Assembly (NCBI RefSeq): GCF_032108445.1
Contig: NZ_CP134876.1
Location: 3,224,001 to 3,288,000 of the forward strand
Length of the DNA: 64,000 bases
From: Micromonospora halotolerans
Lineage (GTDB): Bacteria; Actinomycetota; Actinomycetes; Mycobacteriales; Micromonosporaceae
Direction of reading: 5' to 3'
The translations under genes and the position numbers were made by a program. The stretch's first letter is position 1; the number at the start of each line of letters is the position of its first letter. Shown piece by piece: positions 44,070 through 52,661 of the stretch. The notes below the pieces were generated by a model. The model did no database searches. It worked only from the letters and a program-made list of their open reading frames with translations, and was not told where the DNA came from.

Positions 44070-45746
44070 TCACCGGCCCAGCACGATCCGGGCCATCCCG
44101 TCCAGCGCGGGATTGCCGGGGTCCCAGTAGCCGGCGTGGCCGTGGGGCCCGCTCGGGAAGCGCCGGCCCCCGAAACCGGGAGAGCTCGGATCGGTGCCGA
44201 ACCAGAGCCGGTCGTGATGCGAGTCGAGCAGCGCGGCCGCCGGGCCGAGCGGCGTGCCGGCCAGCACCGCCCGGTGGGCCAGCTCCTCGGGCGGCCGGGC
44301 CAGCCGGATCACGTCGTCCGGCGCCGTGGCGGCCCAGACCTGGCCGGGCGGCATCCGCAGCTCGGCCGCCCGGTCGACGCCCACGCCGGGAGAGCCCACG
44401 AAGACCAGGGCGTCGGCGCTCAGCCCGTGGTCACGGGCCGCGGTGCCGACCACCACCGAGCCGTAGCTGTGCCCCAGCACGGTCTGCCGGGCGGGCGGCC
44501 CCTCGTGCGAGGCGCGCAGCCCCTCCTGGAACCGGTGCAGGGCCGGCCCGGCGTCCTCGGCCTGCCGCCCCCGCGCCGCCTCGGGCAGGAAGTCCGGCGC
44601 GTCGTAGTCCAGCCAGAGCACGGCCGCCGCCTCCGTGCCCGGCTCGACCGTCGCGCACCGGTCCAGCACCCGGGCGGCCCGGCCCAGCTCGCCCGGTGCG
44701 TCGGCGAGGTCCGCGGTCATCCCCGGCACGTACGTCAGCACCGCGCCGGCCCGGTCCGGGTTGCCGAGCGCCACCACCGCCCGCCCGTCCCCGGCCGGAT
44801 CCAACCCCACGAGGTACGCCCGCGGCGCCCCGGGCGCGGCCAGCCGCTCGCCGAGCCCGTCGAGGCCGCGTAGCGCCCCCTCCACGGCGGCGAGCCGGGC
44901 CAGCCGGGCCAGTTCGAGGGGCCCGGCCGGCCGCGGGCGCAGCAGCCCGGCGCGCCGCTGCACCAGCTCGGCCCGACGCCGGGCCAGCAGCAGCCGGTTG
45001 GCCTGGTCGCGGGCCGCCACGGGCACCCCGTCGAGGCGGCCGACCCGGTCCGGCTCGCGGCTGACCAGCCACCGGCGCTCCGCCGGGGTGAGGCCGGCCC
45101 ACCACCGGCCCACCTCGATCGGCCCGGCCCCGGGTGGTGGTCGCCAGGCCGGCGGGACGCTCACCCAGCCGGTCACGGCCGCCGTCGCCAGCTCCGCCAG
45201 GCGGCCGGCGGCCTCCCGGTCCGCCGCACCGGCCAGCGCCAGCGCGGCCCGGATCTCGGCGCCCACCTGCGCCACCGCCGGGCCGACCAGCCAGGCGGGC
45301 CGGGGGCGGGCCGGATCCGGCCGCACCGCCCCGGCCCGGTCCACCAGCAGGTTGCCGGCGCCGGCGTGCGCCACGGCGGCACCGAGCCGGGCCTTGGCCG
45401 CGGCCACCCGGGCGGCGAACTCGGCGAGCACCTGGTCGACCTCGACGAGCGCGGGCAGCACGTCGGTCAGCGCCGTGCGCAGCTCGCCGATCCGCACCTG
45501 TGCGGTGGCCGAGGCCGCGCCCGACCAGCCTGGACGCAGTGCGCCGATCCTTGCGTCCAGCCCGTCGGCCCGGCGCCCGACCGGGCCGGTGAGCCCCCGC
45601 CAGGCCGCTCCGGCGGCGGCCCAGGCCCCCGGGTCGGCCCGCCAGAGCTGCGCGTAGCCGACCGGCGGCACGTCGGCCGCCCGCTCGCCCCGCCGGTCCG
45701 GTGGATGCGCTCGCCCGGCCGGGCGGAAGCCGGCGGCCGCGCTCAC
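44070..45746 (-). CDS. DUF1023-type alpha/beta hydrolase
   Basis: A 558-residue protein. The N-terminal half is helical and WXG-like (YAQLWRADPGAWAAAGAAWRGL). The C-terminal half is the DUF1023 alpha/beta hydrolase with nucleophile elbow TVLGHSYGSVVVG, the preceding YVPGMTADLADA segment and a late His in PSGPHGHAGYWD. The GTG at 45746 overlaps the stop of the small upstream gene (GTGA). DUF1023 proteins in actinobacteria often follow EspC/WXG-type genes and may be type VII-related effectors or envelope esterases; no signal peptide is seen. The upstream frame extension has no coding character. Confidence 0.82.
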   Translation of the reverse strand: MSAAAGFRPAGRAHPPDRRGERAADVPPVGYAQLWRADPGAWAAAGAAWRGLTGPVGRRADGLDARIGALRPGWSGAASATAQVRIGELRTALTDVLPALVEVDQVLAEFAARVAAAKARLGAAVAHAGAGNLLVDRAGAVRPDPARPRPAWLVGPAVAQVGAEIRAALALAGAADREAAGRLAELATAAVTGWVSVPPAWRPPPGAGPIEVGRWWAGLTPAERRWLVSREPDRVGRLDGVPVAARDQANRLLLARRRAELVQRRAGLLRPRPAGPLELARLARLAAVEGALRGLDGLGERLAAPGAPRAYLVGLDPAGDGRAVVALGNPDRAGAVLTYVPGMTADLADAPGELGRAARVLDRCATVEPGTEAAAVLWLDYDAPDFLPEAARGRQAEDAGPALHRFQEGLRASHEGPPARQTVLGHSYGSVVVGTAARDHGLSADALVFVGSPGVGVDRAAELRMPPGQVWAATAPDDVIRLARPPEELAHRAVLAGTPLGPAAALLDSHHDRLWFGTDPSSPGFGGRRFPSGPHGHAGYWDPGNPALDGMARIVLGR

Positions 45747-46039
45747 CGGGGGAGCCCGGCGAGACGGCGGGCGGCCCGCTCGTCCACCGCCTCGTAGCCG
45801 TCGGCGGCGGCCCGGACCGCCTCGGCGGTGGCCGCCACCCGCGCGGCGAGCGACCCGCACCAGCGCTGCACCGCCGCCTCCAGCTCGGCCAGCGCCACCC
45901 CGGCCCGCCAGCCGTCGGCCGGCACCACGAGCCCCGGCTCGGTGGCCGGCCCGCGGGCCAGCCGATAGGCGTCGTCGGCCAGCTCCCGGGCCACCCCGCG
46001 CAACAGCTCCGGCTCGACGCTGAACGGCTCGTCGCCCAT
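45743..46039 (-). CDS. EspC/WXG100-like small helical protein
   Basis: A 98-residue all-helical protein (FSVEPELLRGVARELADDAYRLA; WCGSLAARVAATAEAVRAAADGYEAVDE) with the spacing and size of type VII secretion-associated EspC/WXG-like proteins; a helix-turn-helix hairpin is likely. The ATG at 46039 follows GGAGG. It is coupled to the DUF1023 gene by a 4-base overlap. Secretion is inferred from the family only, and no ESX genes are in the window. Confidence 0.75.
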   Translation of the reverse strand: MGDEPFSVEPELLRGVARELADDAYRLARGPATEPGLVVPADGWRAGVALAELEAAVQRWCGSLAARVAATAEAVRAAADGYEAVDERAARRLAGLPR

Positions 46040-46108
46040 CGGTGACCTCCCTGGGACTGGCGGACGGACAGCGGGGAGGCTATGGCCCGGCGGACCACCC
46101 GCGCCGGC

Positions 46109-46164
46109 CCTGTGGACAACGGGCGGTGGGGCGTACCCCGGGTTTTCCACAGGGGTCGTCCACA
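46109..46164. promoter_or_regulatory. Cluster of three DnaA-box-like sites
   Basis: TTGTCCACA (minus strand, 46111-46119) is a perfect actinobacterial DnaA box. TTTTCCACA (46143-46151) and TCGTCCACA (46156-46164) each differ by one base. CCTGTGGA (46109-46116) and TCCACAGG (46146-46153) also form an inverted repeat. All lie between the EspC-like gene and acpS. Confidence 0.5.
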
Positions 46165-46165
46165 G

Positions 46166-46195
46166 CTGATCCCCGGCCCGGAGCGCCGGTAGGGT
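46166..46195 (+). promoter_or_regulatory. Leaderless promoter of acpS
   Basis: CTGATC (46166-46171), 18-base spacer, TAGGGT (46190-46195), then seven bases to the GTG at 46203. Confidence 0.5.
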
Positions 46196-46202
46196 GAGAT
46201 CC

Positions 46203-46571
46203 GTGATCGTGGCTGTCGGCATCGACGTCGTGCTGGTGGACCGGTTCGCCCAATCCCTGGCGCGCACGCCGTCGCTCGGCGACCGGCTCTTCACCGAGGC
46301 CGAGCGCCGCACCGGCTCCGGCACCCCGCGCTCGCCGGAGTCGTTGGCCGCCCGGTTCGCGGCCAAGGAGGCGGTGGCCAAGGCGCTCGGCGCGCCGGCC
46401 GGGCTCAACTGGCACGACTGCGAGGTCGCCTCCGACCCGGACGGCCGCCCCTGGCTGACCGTGTCCGGCACGGTGGCCGCCGCGGCGGCCGAACGCGGGA
46501 TCAACCGCTGGCACCTGTCGTTGTCGCACGACGGCGGGATCGCGTCGGCCATGGTGGTCGCGGAACAGTGA
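46203..46571 (+). CDS. acpS: Holo-[acyl-carrier-protein] synthase AcpS
   Basis: A 122-residue phosphopantetheinyl transferase that activates fatty-acid ACP from Co[16 protein letters not shown] at the start holds the Mg-binding Asp, and [18 protein letters not shown] holds the second catalytic cluster. The [17 protein letters not shown] end is typical. The GTG at 46203 is chosen because it directly precedes the conserved start and fits a leaderless promoter; the frame also contains a GTG at 46194, inside the -10. Confidence 0.94.
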   Translation: MIVAVGIDVVLVDRFAQSLARTPSLGDRLFTEAERRTGSGTPRSPESLAARFAAKEAVAKALGAPAGLNWHDCEVASDPDGRPWLTVSGTVAAAAAERGINRWHLSLSHDGGIASAMVVAEQ

Positions 46572-46635
46572 GCCGACCCGGCGGGCCGGTCGGCCGGTCC
46601 GGGACGAACGGGACGAACGGACGGGACGGGGTGGC

Positions 46636-48105
46636 ATGAGACCGGTGTGGCGGGTCGCGGACGTACGCGCGGCGGAGGCGGGCCTGATGGCCACCCTGCC
46701 GCCCGGGGCGCTCATGCAGCGGGCCGCCGCCGGGCTGGCCCGCCGCTGCGCGCTGCTGCTCGGCGAGCGGGGCGGTGTCTACGGCGCCCGGGTGCTGCTG
46801 CTGATCGGCTCCGGCGACAACGGCGGCGACGCCCTCTACGCGGGCGCGCACCTGGCCCGCCGGGGCGCGGCGGTCGCCGCCCTGCTGCTCACCCCCGGCC
46901 GGGCGCACGGGGAGGGGCTGGCCGCGCTGCGGGCCGCCGGCGGGCACGTCGTCGACCGGCCCCCGGCCGTGGTGGACCTGGTGCTCGACGGGATCATCGG
47001 GATCGGCGGCACCGGCGGGCTCCGGGAGACCGCCGACCAGCTCGCCGCGAGCCTCGCGGAGCGGATCGGGCGGGACGGCACGCGGGCCACGGTGGTCGCG
47101 GTGGACGTGCCGAGTGGCGTCGCGGTGGACACCGGGCACGTGCCGCTGACGGCCTCCGGCCGGCCCTGCGCGGTGCGCGCCGACGTGACGGTCACCTTCG
47201 GCGCGCTCAAGCCGGCCCTGGTGGTCGGCCCGGCCGCGCCGCTCGCCGGGCACGTCGAGCTGGTCGACATCGGGCTGGCGCCCTGGCTGCGCGGCACTCC
47301 GGCGCTGCGGGTCACCGAGCGGTCCGACCTGGTCGACTGGTGGCCCCGGCTCGGCCCGTCCTCGGAGAAGTACAGCCGGGGCGTGGTCGGGGTGGCGACC
47401 GGCTCGGCCACCTACCCCGGCGCGGCGGTGCTCTCGGTGAGCGGCGCGCTCTCCGGCCCCACCGGCATGGTCCGCTACGCGGGCGGCGCCCGCGCGGAGG
47501 TGCTGCACCAGCACCCGTCGGTGATCGCCAGCGAGCGGGTCGCCGACGCCGGCCGGGTGCAGGCCTGGATCTGCGGCTCGGGGCTGGGCACCGGCGAGGC
47601 GTCCGCCGCCGAGCTGCGCGCGGTGCTCGCCGCGCCGGTTCCGGTGGTGCTCGACGCCGACGCGCTCACCCTGCTGGTCGACGGCAAGCTGGCGGACCGG
47701 CTGCGCGGGCGGGACGCGCCGATCGTGGTGACCCCGCACGACCGCGAGTACGCCCGGCTGTGCGGCGAGACCCCGGGAGCGGACCGGGTCGGGGCGGCGC
47801 TCCGGCTGGCCGCCTGGATGAACGCGGTGGTGCTGCTCAAGGGCGACCGGACGATCATCGGCACCCCCGACGGCCGGGCCTACGTCAACCCGACCGGCAC
47901 CCCGGTGCTGGCCACCGGGGGCACCGGCGACGTGCTGGCCGGGCTGCTCGGCTCGCTGCTCGCCGCCGGGCTGGCCCCGGAGCGGGCGGCCGCCGCGGCG
48001 GCGTACCTGCACGGGCTGGCCGGCCGGGAGGCGGCGCGCGGCGGCCCGGTGACCGCACCCGACGTGGCGACCGCGCTGCGCCCGGTGCTGGCCCGCCTGC
48101 CCTGA
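46636..48105 (+). CDS. nnr: Bifunctional NAD(P)H-hydrate repair enzyme Nnr
   Basis: A 489-residue fusion. The N-terminal NAD(P)HX epimerase domain (YjeF-N; GSGDNGGDALYAGAHLARRG, VDVPSGVAVDTG) is followed by an ADP-dependent NAD(P)HX dehydratase (ribokinase-like; VVLDADALTLL, VTPHDREYARL, LATGGTGDVLAGLLG). It repairs hydrated NADH and NADPH in the cytosol. The ATG at 46636 lies 64 bases after acpS, and the same acpS-nnr-alr order is usual in actinobacteria. Confidence 0.95.
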   Translation: MRPVWRVADVRAAEAGLMATLPPGALMQRAAAGLARRCALLLGERGGVYGARVLLLIGSGDNGGDALYAGAHLARRGAAVAALLLTPGRAHGEGLAALRAAGGHVVDRPPAVVDLVLDGIIGIGGTGGLRETADQLAASLAERIGRDGTRATVVAVDVPSGVAVDTGHVPLTASGRPCAVRADVTVTFGALKPALVVGPAAPLAGHVELVDIGLAPWLRGTPALRVTERSDLVDWWPRLGPSSEKYSRGVVGVATGSATYPGAAVLSVSGALSGPTGMVRYAGGARAEVLHQHPSVIASERVADAGRVQAWICGSGLGTGEASAAELRAVLAAPVPVVLDADALTLLVDGKLADRLRGRDAPIVVTPHDREYARLCGETPGADRVGAALRLAAWMNAVVLLKGDRTIIGTPDGRAYVNPTGTPVLATGGTGDVLAGLLGSLLAAGLAPERAAAAAAYLHGLAGREAARGGPVTAPDVATALRPVLARLP

Positions 48106-48166
48106 GCGCGGCGGCGGCCCACAGGCCGGCCGCGCGGCTCGCGGCCACGGTGATCACCCGCGGAAG

Positions 48167-48172
48167 TAGGCT
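48167..48172 (+). promoter_or_regulatory. -10 element for leaderless alr
   Basis: TAGGCT ends six bases before the ATG at 48179, with no ribosome-binding site in between. The -35 is weak. Confidence 0.5.
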
Positions 48173-48178
48173 GAGGGT

Positions 48179-49297
48179 ATGTGGCAGTCGGAGGTGCGCG
48201 TCGACCTGGACGCGATCCGGGAGAACGTGGCCCGGCTCAAGTCGGGCACCAGCGCCGAGCTGATGGCGGTGGTCAAGGCCGACGGCTACGGCCACGGCAT
48301 GGTGCCAGCGGCCAACGCGGCGCTCGACGCCGGGGCGGACTGGCTCGGCGTCTGCACCCTCGACGAGGCGCTCCTGCTGCGCCAGGAGGGGGTCACCGCG
48401 CCCGTGCTGGCCTGGCTGCTGGACCCGGGGCTGCCGCTGCACGACGGCATCGCGGTCGGTGTCGACCTCGGCTGCGCCAGCCTCGCCCAGCTCGACGAGA
48501 TGATCGAGGCGGGCCGGCGGGCGGGCCGTCCGGCCCGGCTGCATCTCAAGATCGACACCGGGCTGTCCCGCGGTGGGGCCACCGTCGCCGACTGGCCGGC
48601 GCTGCTGGAGGCCGCCGCGAAGGCCCAGGCCGACGGCCTGGTCGAGGTGGTCGGGGTGTGGAGCCACTTCGTGTACGCGGACTCGCCCGGCCACCCCACC
48701 ACCGACCGGCAGTTGGCGGTGTTCCACGAGGGGCTGGAGATGGTGGAGCGAGCCGGTTTGCGCCCCCGCTACCGGCACCTGGCCAACTCGGCGGCCACGC
48801 TGACCCGCCCGGACACCCACTTCGACCTGGTCCGCCCCGGTCTGGCCGTCTACGGCCTCTCCCCGATCGAGGGCGAGCAGTTCGGTCTGCGCCCGGCGAT
48901 GACCGCCCGGGCCCGGGTGATGCTGACCAAGCGGGTCCCGGCCGGCACCGGCGTCTCCTACGGCCACATCTACCGGACCGAGCAGGAGGCGAACCTGGCG
49001 GTCGTCCCCCTCGGCTACGCCGACGGGGTGCCCCGGCACGCCTCGAACACCGGCCCGGTGCAGCTCGGCGGCAAGCGGCGGACCATCTCCGGGCGGGTCT
49101 GCATGGACCAGTTCGTCGTCGACTGCGGCGAGGACGAGGTGGCCGCCGGGGACGTGGCCACCCTCTTCGGCAGCGGCGCGGACGGCGAGCCCACCGCCGA
49201 CGACTGGGCCGAGGCGGTCGGCACCATCAACTACGAGATCGTGACCCGGTTCGGCGGCGTTCGGGTGCCCCGCGTCTACGACGGCGAGCGCCCATGA
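48179..49297 (+). CDS. alr: Alanine racemase Alr
   Basis: A 372-residue PLP enzyme producing D-alanine for peptidoglycan. Lys33 in AVVKADGYGHGM carries PLP, the catalytic tyrosine is in GTGVSYGHIYRTE, and SGRVCMDQFVVDCG is the C-terminal barrel motif. The stop overlaps the following hydrolase gene as ATGA. Confidence 0.97.
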   Translation: MWQSEVRVDLDAIRENVARLKSGTSAELMAVVKADGYGHGMVPAANAALDAGADWLGVCTLDEALLLRQEGVTAPVLAWLLDPGLPLHDGIAVGVDLGCASLAQLDEMIEAGRRAGRPARLHLKIDTGLSRGGATVADWPALLEAAAKAQADGLVEVVGVWSHFVYADSPGHPTTDRQLAVFHEGLEMVERAGLRPRYRHLANSAATLTRPDTHFDLVRPGLAVYGLSPIEGEQFGLRPAMTARARVMLTKRVPAGTGVSYGHIYRTEQEANLAVVPLGYADGVPRHASNTGPVQLGGKRRTISGRVCMDQFVVDCGEDEVAAGDVATLFGSGADGEPTADDWAEAVGTINYEIVTRFGGVRVPRVYDGERP

Positions 49298-50385
49298 GTC
49301 AGCGGTTCCGGGTTCCCCGGCCGCGGACCGCCGCCGGCCGGGTCGCCGGGGTGGTCGGCGCGGCGCTCGGTGTGGCCGCCGCCGGGCTCGCCGCCGGGGT
49401 GGTGAGCGAGCGGGTCCTGGTCCGCCGCCTCAAGTCCGACCCCGCGGATCCCTACGCCGACGAGGTCTTCGGCGAGCTGCGCCACGACGCGGCGTACGCG
49501 CTGGAGATGCCGGACGGCACCGACATCCACGTGGAGGTGGTCGAGCCGACCCGCCCGGTCGCCGGGCATCCGACCGTGGTGCTGGTGCACGGGTTCTGCC
49601 TGGACATGGGCACGTTCCACTTCCAGCGCAAGCTGCTCGCCGCGCGCGGCGACTACCGGATCGTCGCCTACGACCAGCCCGGGCACGGCCGCTCCGGGAA
49701 GCTGGAGGGCGGCGACTACGACCTGGCCGCGCTGGGCCACACCCTGCGCCGGGTGATCGACGAGGTGGCCCCGGAGGGGCCGCTGGTGCTGATCGGCCAC
49801 TCGATGGGCGGCATGACGATCATGGCGCTGGCCGAGCTCTACCCGGAGCTGTTCGGCGATCGGGTGGTCGGCACGGTGCTGATGGCCACCTCGGGCGGGT
49901 TGCTCGCGGAGACGAAGCTGGTGGCGCCCGCGCTGCTCGGCCGGGTCGGTGCGCCGGTGATCTACATGATGAGCAACGCCACCCGGTACGGCGGCCCGGT
50001 GATCGACAAGGCCCGCAAGTCGACCTCCAACGTGGCCTGGCTGCTCACCCGCAGGTACGGCTTCGGGACGGCGAAGCCCAGCCCGGCCCTGGTGTCGTAC
50101 GTCGAGACGATGAACTCCCGCACGTCGGCCGACACGGTCACCCGCTACCTGCGCACCCTGGCCACCCACTCCCGGTTCCCGGCGCTGGCCGCGCTGGCCG
50201 GCACGCCGGTGCTGGTGATCGTGGGGGACAAGGACATGATCACGCCGGTGACCCACTCCGAGGAGATCGTGCGGCGGCTGCCGCACGCCGAGTTCGTGAA
50301 GATCCACGACAGCGGGCACGTGGTGATGCTGGAGCACGCCGACCAGGTGAACGCGGCGCTGGAAAGGTTCCTGGAATCACTGTGA
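49294..50385 (+). CDS. Membrane-anchored alpha/beta hydrolase
   Basis: A 363-residue protein with an N-terminal hydrophobic helix at about 15-40 (GRVAGVVGAALGVAAAGLAAGVV), so it is anchored or exported. The alpha/beta hydrolase domain has oxyanion segment VLVHGFCLD, nucleophile LIGHSMGGM, the acid in VIVGDKDMITP and His in HDSGHVVMLE. The substrate is unknown; similar proteins lie between alr and tsaE in many actinobacteria. The stop at 50383-50385 overlaps the first GTG of the tandem repeat array. Confidence 0.88.
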   Translation: MSQRFRVPRPRTAAGRVAGVVGAALGVAAAGLAAGVVSERVLVRRLKSDPADPYADEVFGELRHDAAYALEMPDGTDIHVEVVEPTRPVAGHPTVVLVHGFCLDMGTFHFQRKLLAARGDYRIVAYDQPGHGRSGKLEGGDYDLAALGHTLRRVIDEVAPEGPLVLIGHSMGGMTIMALAELYPELFGDRVVGTVLMATSGGLLAETKLVAPALLGRVGAPVIYMMSNATRYGGPVIDKARKSTSNVAWLLTRRYGFGTAKPSPALVSYVETMNSRTSADTVTRYLRTLATHSRFPALAALAGTPVLVIVGDKDMITPVTHSEEIVRRLPHAEFVKIHDSGHVVMLEHADQVNAALERFLESL

Positions 50386-50617
50386 GCGCGAGGAGTGAGC
50401 CGGGGTTGCGAGCCCCGCAGTCGCGAGCCGAGGTGGCGCTGTGAGCGCGAGGAGTGAGCCGGGGTTGCGAGCCCCGCAGTCGCGAGCCGAGGTGGCGCTG
50501 TGAGCGCGAGGAGTGAGCCGGGGTTGCGAGCCCCGCAGTCGCGAGCCGAGGTGGCGCTGTGAGCGCGAGGAGTGAGCCGGGGTTGCGAGCCCCGCAGTCG
50601 CGAGCCGAGGTGGCGCT
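50382..50617 (+). repeat. Four perfect 59-bp tandem repeats
   Basis: Units start at 50382, 50441, 50500 and 50559 and are identical over all 59 bases. Each begins GTGAGCGCGAGGAGTGAGCC, contains a CGGGG/CCCCG hairpin, and ends with GAGG seven bases before the next GTG. There are no spacers, so this is not a CRISPR array. The array fills the whole gap between the hydrolase stop and the tsaE start. Perfect identity implies recent expansion or homogenisation. Confidence 0.97.
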
Positions 50618-50621
50618 GTGA
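50382..50621 (+). other. Chain of four overlapping 20-codon micro-ORFs leading into tsaE
   Basis: From each unit's GTG the frame runs 20 codons to a TGA that overlaps the next unit's GTG (GTGA). The hydrolase stop overlaps the first GTG in the same way, and the stop of the fourth micro-ORF (50619-50621) overlaps the tsaE GTG at 50618. GAGG seven bases upstream of each GTG could serve as its ribosome-binding site. Whether the peptides (MSARSEPGLRAPQ...) are made, or only coupling matters, cannot be told. Confidence 0.55.
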
Positions 50622-51097
50622 AGGTGCGGGAGCTCAAGACGGTCGACGACACCCACGAGTTCGGCCGCCGGCTGGCCGGGGTGCTGCGCGCCGGGGACCT
50701 GCTGCTGCTCAGCGGCCCGCTGGGCGCCGGCAAGACGGCGCTGACCCAGGGCATCGGCGCCGGCCTCGGTGTGCGCGGTGACATCACCTCGCCGACCTTC
50801 GTGATCGCCCGGGTGCACCGGCCGGATCCGGCCCGGGGCGGCCGGGTGAGCCTGGTGCACGCCGACGCGTACCGGCTGGGGGAGTCGGCCGACCCGCGCG
50901 CCGAGATCGACGACCTGGACCTGGACGCCTCGGTGGACGAGGCGGTCACCGTGGTCGAGTGGGGCGAGGGGATGGTCGAGCAGCTGGTCGACGCCCACCT
51001 GCGGGTGCGCATCGACCGGCGGGACGACGACACCCGGGTGGTCACGCTGGAGCCGGTCGGTGGCGACTGGGCGCGGCGCCTGGCCACCCTGGACTGA
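50618..51097 (+). CDS. tsaE: tRNA t6A synthesis ATPase TsaE
   Basis: A 159-residue P-loop ATPase of the t6A37 tRNA modification complex with TsaB and TsaD. Walker A is GPLGAGKTALTQGIG, TSPTF is the switch I motif, and HADAYRLG and VVEWGEGM follow. The GTG at 50618 is the natural start directly after the fourth 59-bp repeat. The tsaE-tsaB-rimI-tsaD order is the usual one, here with ung inserted. Confidence 0.95.
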   Translation: MKVRELKTVDDTHEFGRRLAGVLRAGDLLLLSGPLGAGKTALTQGIGAGLGVRGDITSPTFVIARVHRPDPARGGRVSLVHADAYRLGESADPRAEIDDLDLDASVDEAVTVVEWGEGMVEQLVDAHLRVRIDRRDDDTRVVTLEPVGGDWARRLATLD

Positions 51098-51159
51098 CCC
51101 CTTGTCGTACCCGCTGCCTACAGTGCCGGGGACCGATCCGACGCGGTGAAAGGCTGCCG

Positions 51160-51861
51160 ATGCCCGACGACGCTCCCACTCTCGACCTGCTGGCGCTCCT
51201 CCCGGACGCCTGGCGGGCGGCGCTCACCTCGCACCTCGACCCGGCCCGCACCGCGGCGCTGGCCGAGTTCGTCGCCGGGGAATACGCGACCCGCACGGTC
51301 TTCCCGCCGGTCGAGGACCTGTTCTCCGCCTACCGGCTGTGCGGGCCGGCGGAGACCCGGGTGCTGATCCTCGGGCAGGATCCCTACCACAAGGCGGGGC
51401 AGGCGCACGGGCTGAGCTTCAGCGTGCGCGAGGGGGTGGCGGTGCCGCCGTCGTTGCGCAACGTCTTCAAGGAGCTGGGCGAGGACCTGGGTGTGCCGAA
51501 GCCGGCCGGCGGCAACCTGAGCGGCTGGGCGGCGCAGGGCGTGCTGCTGCTCAACGCGGTGCTCACGGTCCGGCAGGCCACCCCCGGCTCGCACGCCAAC
51601 AAGGGTTGGGAGGAGTTCACCGACGCCACCATCCGGGCCCTCGACGCGCTCGACCGGCGGGTGGTCTTCCTGCTCTGGGGCAGCTACGCGCGCAAGAAGG
51701 CCGCCCTGGTGACCAACCCGCACCACGTGGTGCTGGAGGCCGGCCACCCGAGCCCCATGAACCCGCGCGGCTTCCTGGGCAGCCGCCCGTTCAGCGCCGC
51801 CAACAAGGCGCTGGCCGACGCCGGCCTGCCCACCGTCGACTGGGAGCGCACCGCCGGCTGA
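51160..51861 (+). CDS. ung: Uracil-DNA glycosylase Ung
   Basis: A 233-residue family 1 uracil-DNA glycosylase. The water-activating loop GQDPYH is at residues 72-77 (Asp74), followed by GLSFSV, LLLNAVLTV and the DNA-intercalation motif GHPSPMNPRGFLGSRPFS. It excises uracil from DNA. The ATG at 51160 follows AAAGG, and TACAGT at 51119 could be its -10. It lies between tsaE and tsaB. Confidence 0.96.
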   Translation: MPDDAPTLDLLALLPDAWRAALTSHLDPARTAALAEFVAGEYATRTVFPPVEDLFSAYRLCGPAETRVLILGQDPYHKAGQAHGLSFSVREGVAVPPSLRNVFKELGEDLGVPKPAGGNLSGWAAQGVLLLNAVLTVRQATPGSHANKGWEEFTDATIRALDALDRRVVFLLWGSYARKKAALVTNPHHVVLEAGHPSPMNPRGFLGSRPFSAANKALADAGLPTVDWERTAG

Positions 51862-51969
51862 CCCCCGTGTGCAGCGGCCGGGTCCGCGTCGCCGGTCCGC
51901 GTGCGGAGCGCCTCCGGAGCGCGGCCGCGAGGCGGGAGGGGCGTCACCGCCGGTAACCGGAGCGGCGAC

Positions 51970-51975
51970 TAGGCT
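51970..51975 (+). promoter_or_regulatory. -10 element for leaderless tsaB
   Basis: TAGGCT ends eight bases before the GTG at 51984, and no ribosome-binding site is seen. Confidence 0.45.
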
Positions 51976-51983
51976 GGCATACC

Positions 51984-52661
51984 GTGCTCGTACTCGTGGT
52001 GGACTCCTCGACGCCCGCGGTGACCGCGGCGCTGGTCGAGGTCTCGGCGGACGGCGTCGCGGCCCGCGCGCAGCGGTGCACGGTCGACGCCCGGGCGCAT
52101 GGCGAGCTGCTCGCCCCGCAGGTCGACGCGGTGCTGGCCGACGTCGGCGCCCGCCCCGGCGACCTGGCCGCGATCGTCGCCGGGCTCGGTCCCGGCCCGT
52201 TCACCGGGCTGCGGGTCGGCCTGGTCACGGCCGCCACGATGGGTCAGGTGCTCGGCATCCCCACGTACGGCGTCTGCTCGCTGGACGGGATCGGTCACCC
52301 GGCGGCCGCCGGCGAGCCGGTGCTGGCGGCCAGCGACGCCCGCCGCCGGGAGGTCTACTGGGCCGTCTACGACGGCGCGGGCCAGCGCATCGCCGGGCCG
52401 AACGTGGACACGCCGTCGGTCGCCGCCGAGCGGGCCCGGGGCCTGGCCGTCACGGTGGCGGCCGGCGACGGCGCGCACCGGTACGCCGACGTCCTCGGCC
52501 TGCCGGTCCGGGAGGAGCCGCGGTACCCGGACGCCCTGGCGCTGGCCCGCCTGGCCGCGGAGCGGATCCGCGCGGGCGCACCCGGCGAGCCGCTCAGCCC
52601 GCTCTACCTGCGCCGCCCGGACGCGGTCGCGGCCACCGGCCACAAGCCGGTCCTGCAATGA
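51984..52661 (+). CDS. tsaB: tRNA t6A synthesis protein TsaB
   Basis: A 225-residue ASKHA-fold protein that dimerises with TsaD. It starts [18 protein letters not shown] and has [17 protein letters not shown] and [14 protein letters not shown]. It lacks the TsaD metal histidines, as expected. The stop overlaps rimI (ATGA). Confidence 0.94.
   Translation: MLVLVVDSSTPAVTAALVEVSADGVAARAQRCTVDARAHGELLAPQVDAVLADVGARPGDLAAIVAGLGPGPFTGLRVGLVTAATMGQVLGIPTYGVCSLDGIGHPAAAGEPVLAASDARRREVYWAVYDGAGQRIAGPNVDTPSVAAERARGLAVTVAAGDGAHRYADVLGLPVREEPRYPDALALARLAAERIRAGAPGEPLSPLYLRRPDAVAATGHKPVLQ

Noticed and set aside
44070..46039. Type VII secretion locus
   Set aside because: Only an EspC-like and a DUF1023 gene are present; no EccC, EccD or mycosin genes are seen.
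46601..46630. Short direct repeats (GGGACGAAC twice, then GGACGGGACGGG) before nnr
   Set aside because: Too short and compositionally simple to claim a function.
50382..50617. Possible CRISPR array
   Set aside because: The 59-bp units are contiguous with no spacers and there are no cas genes.
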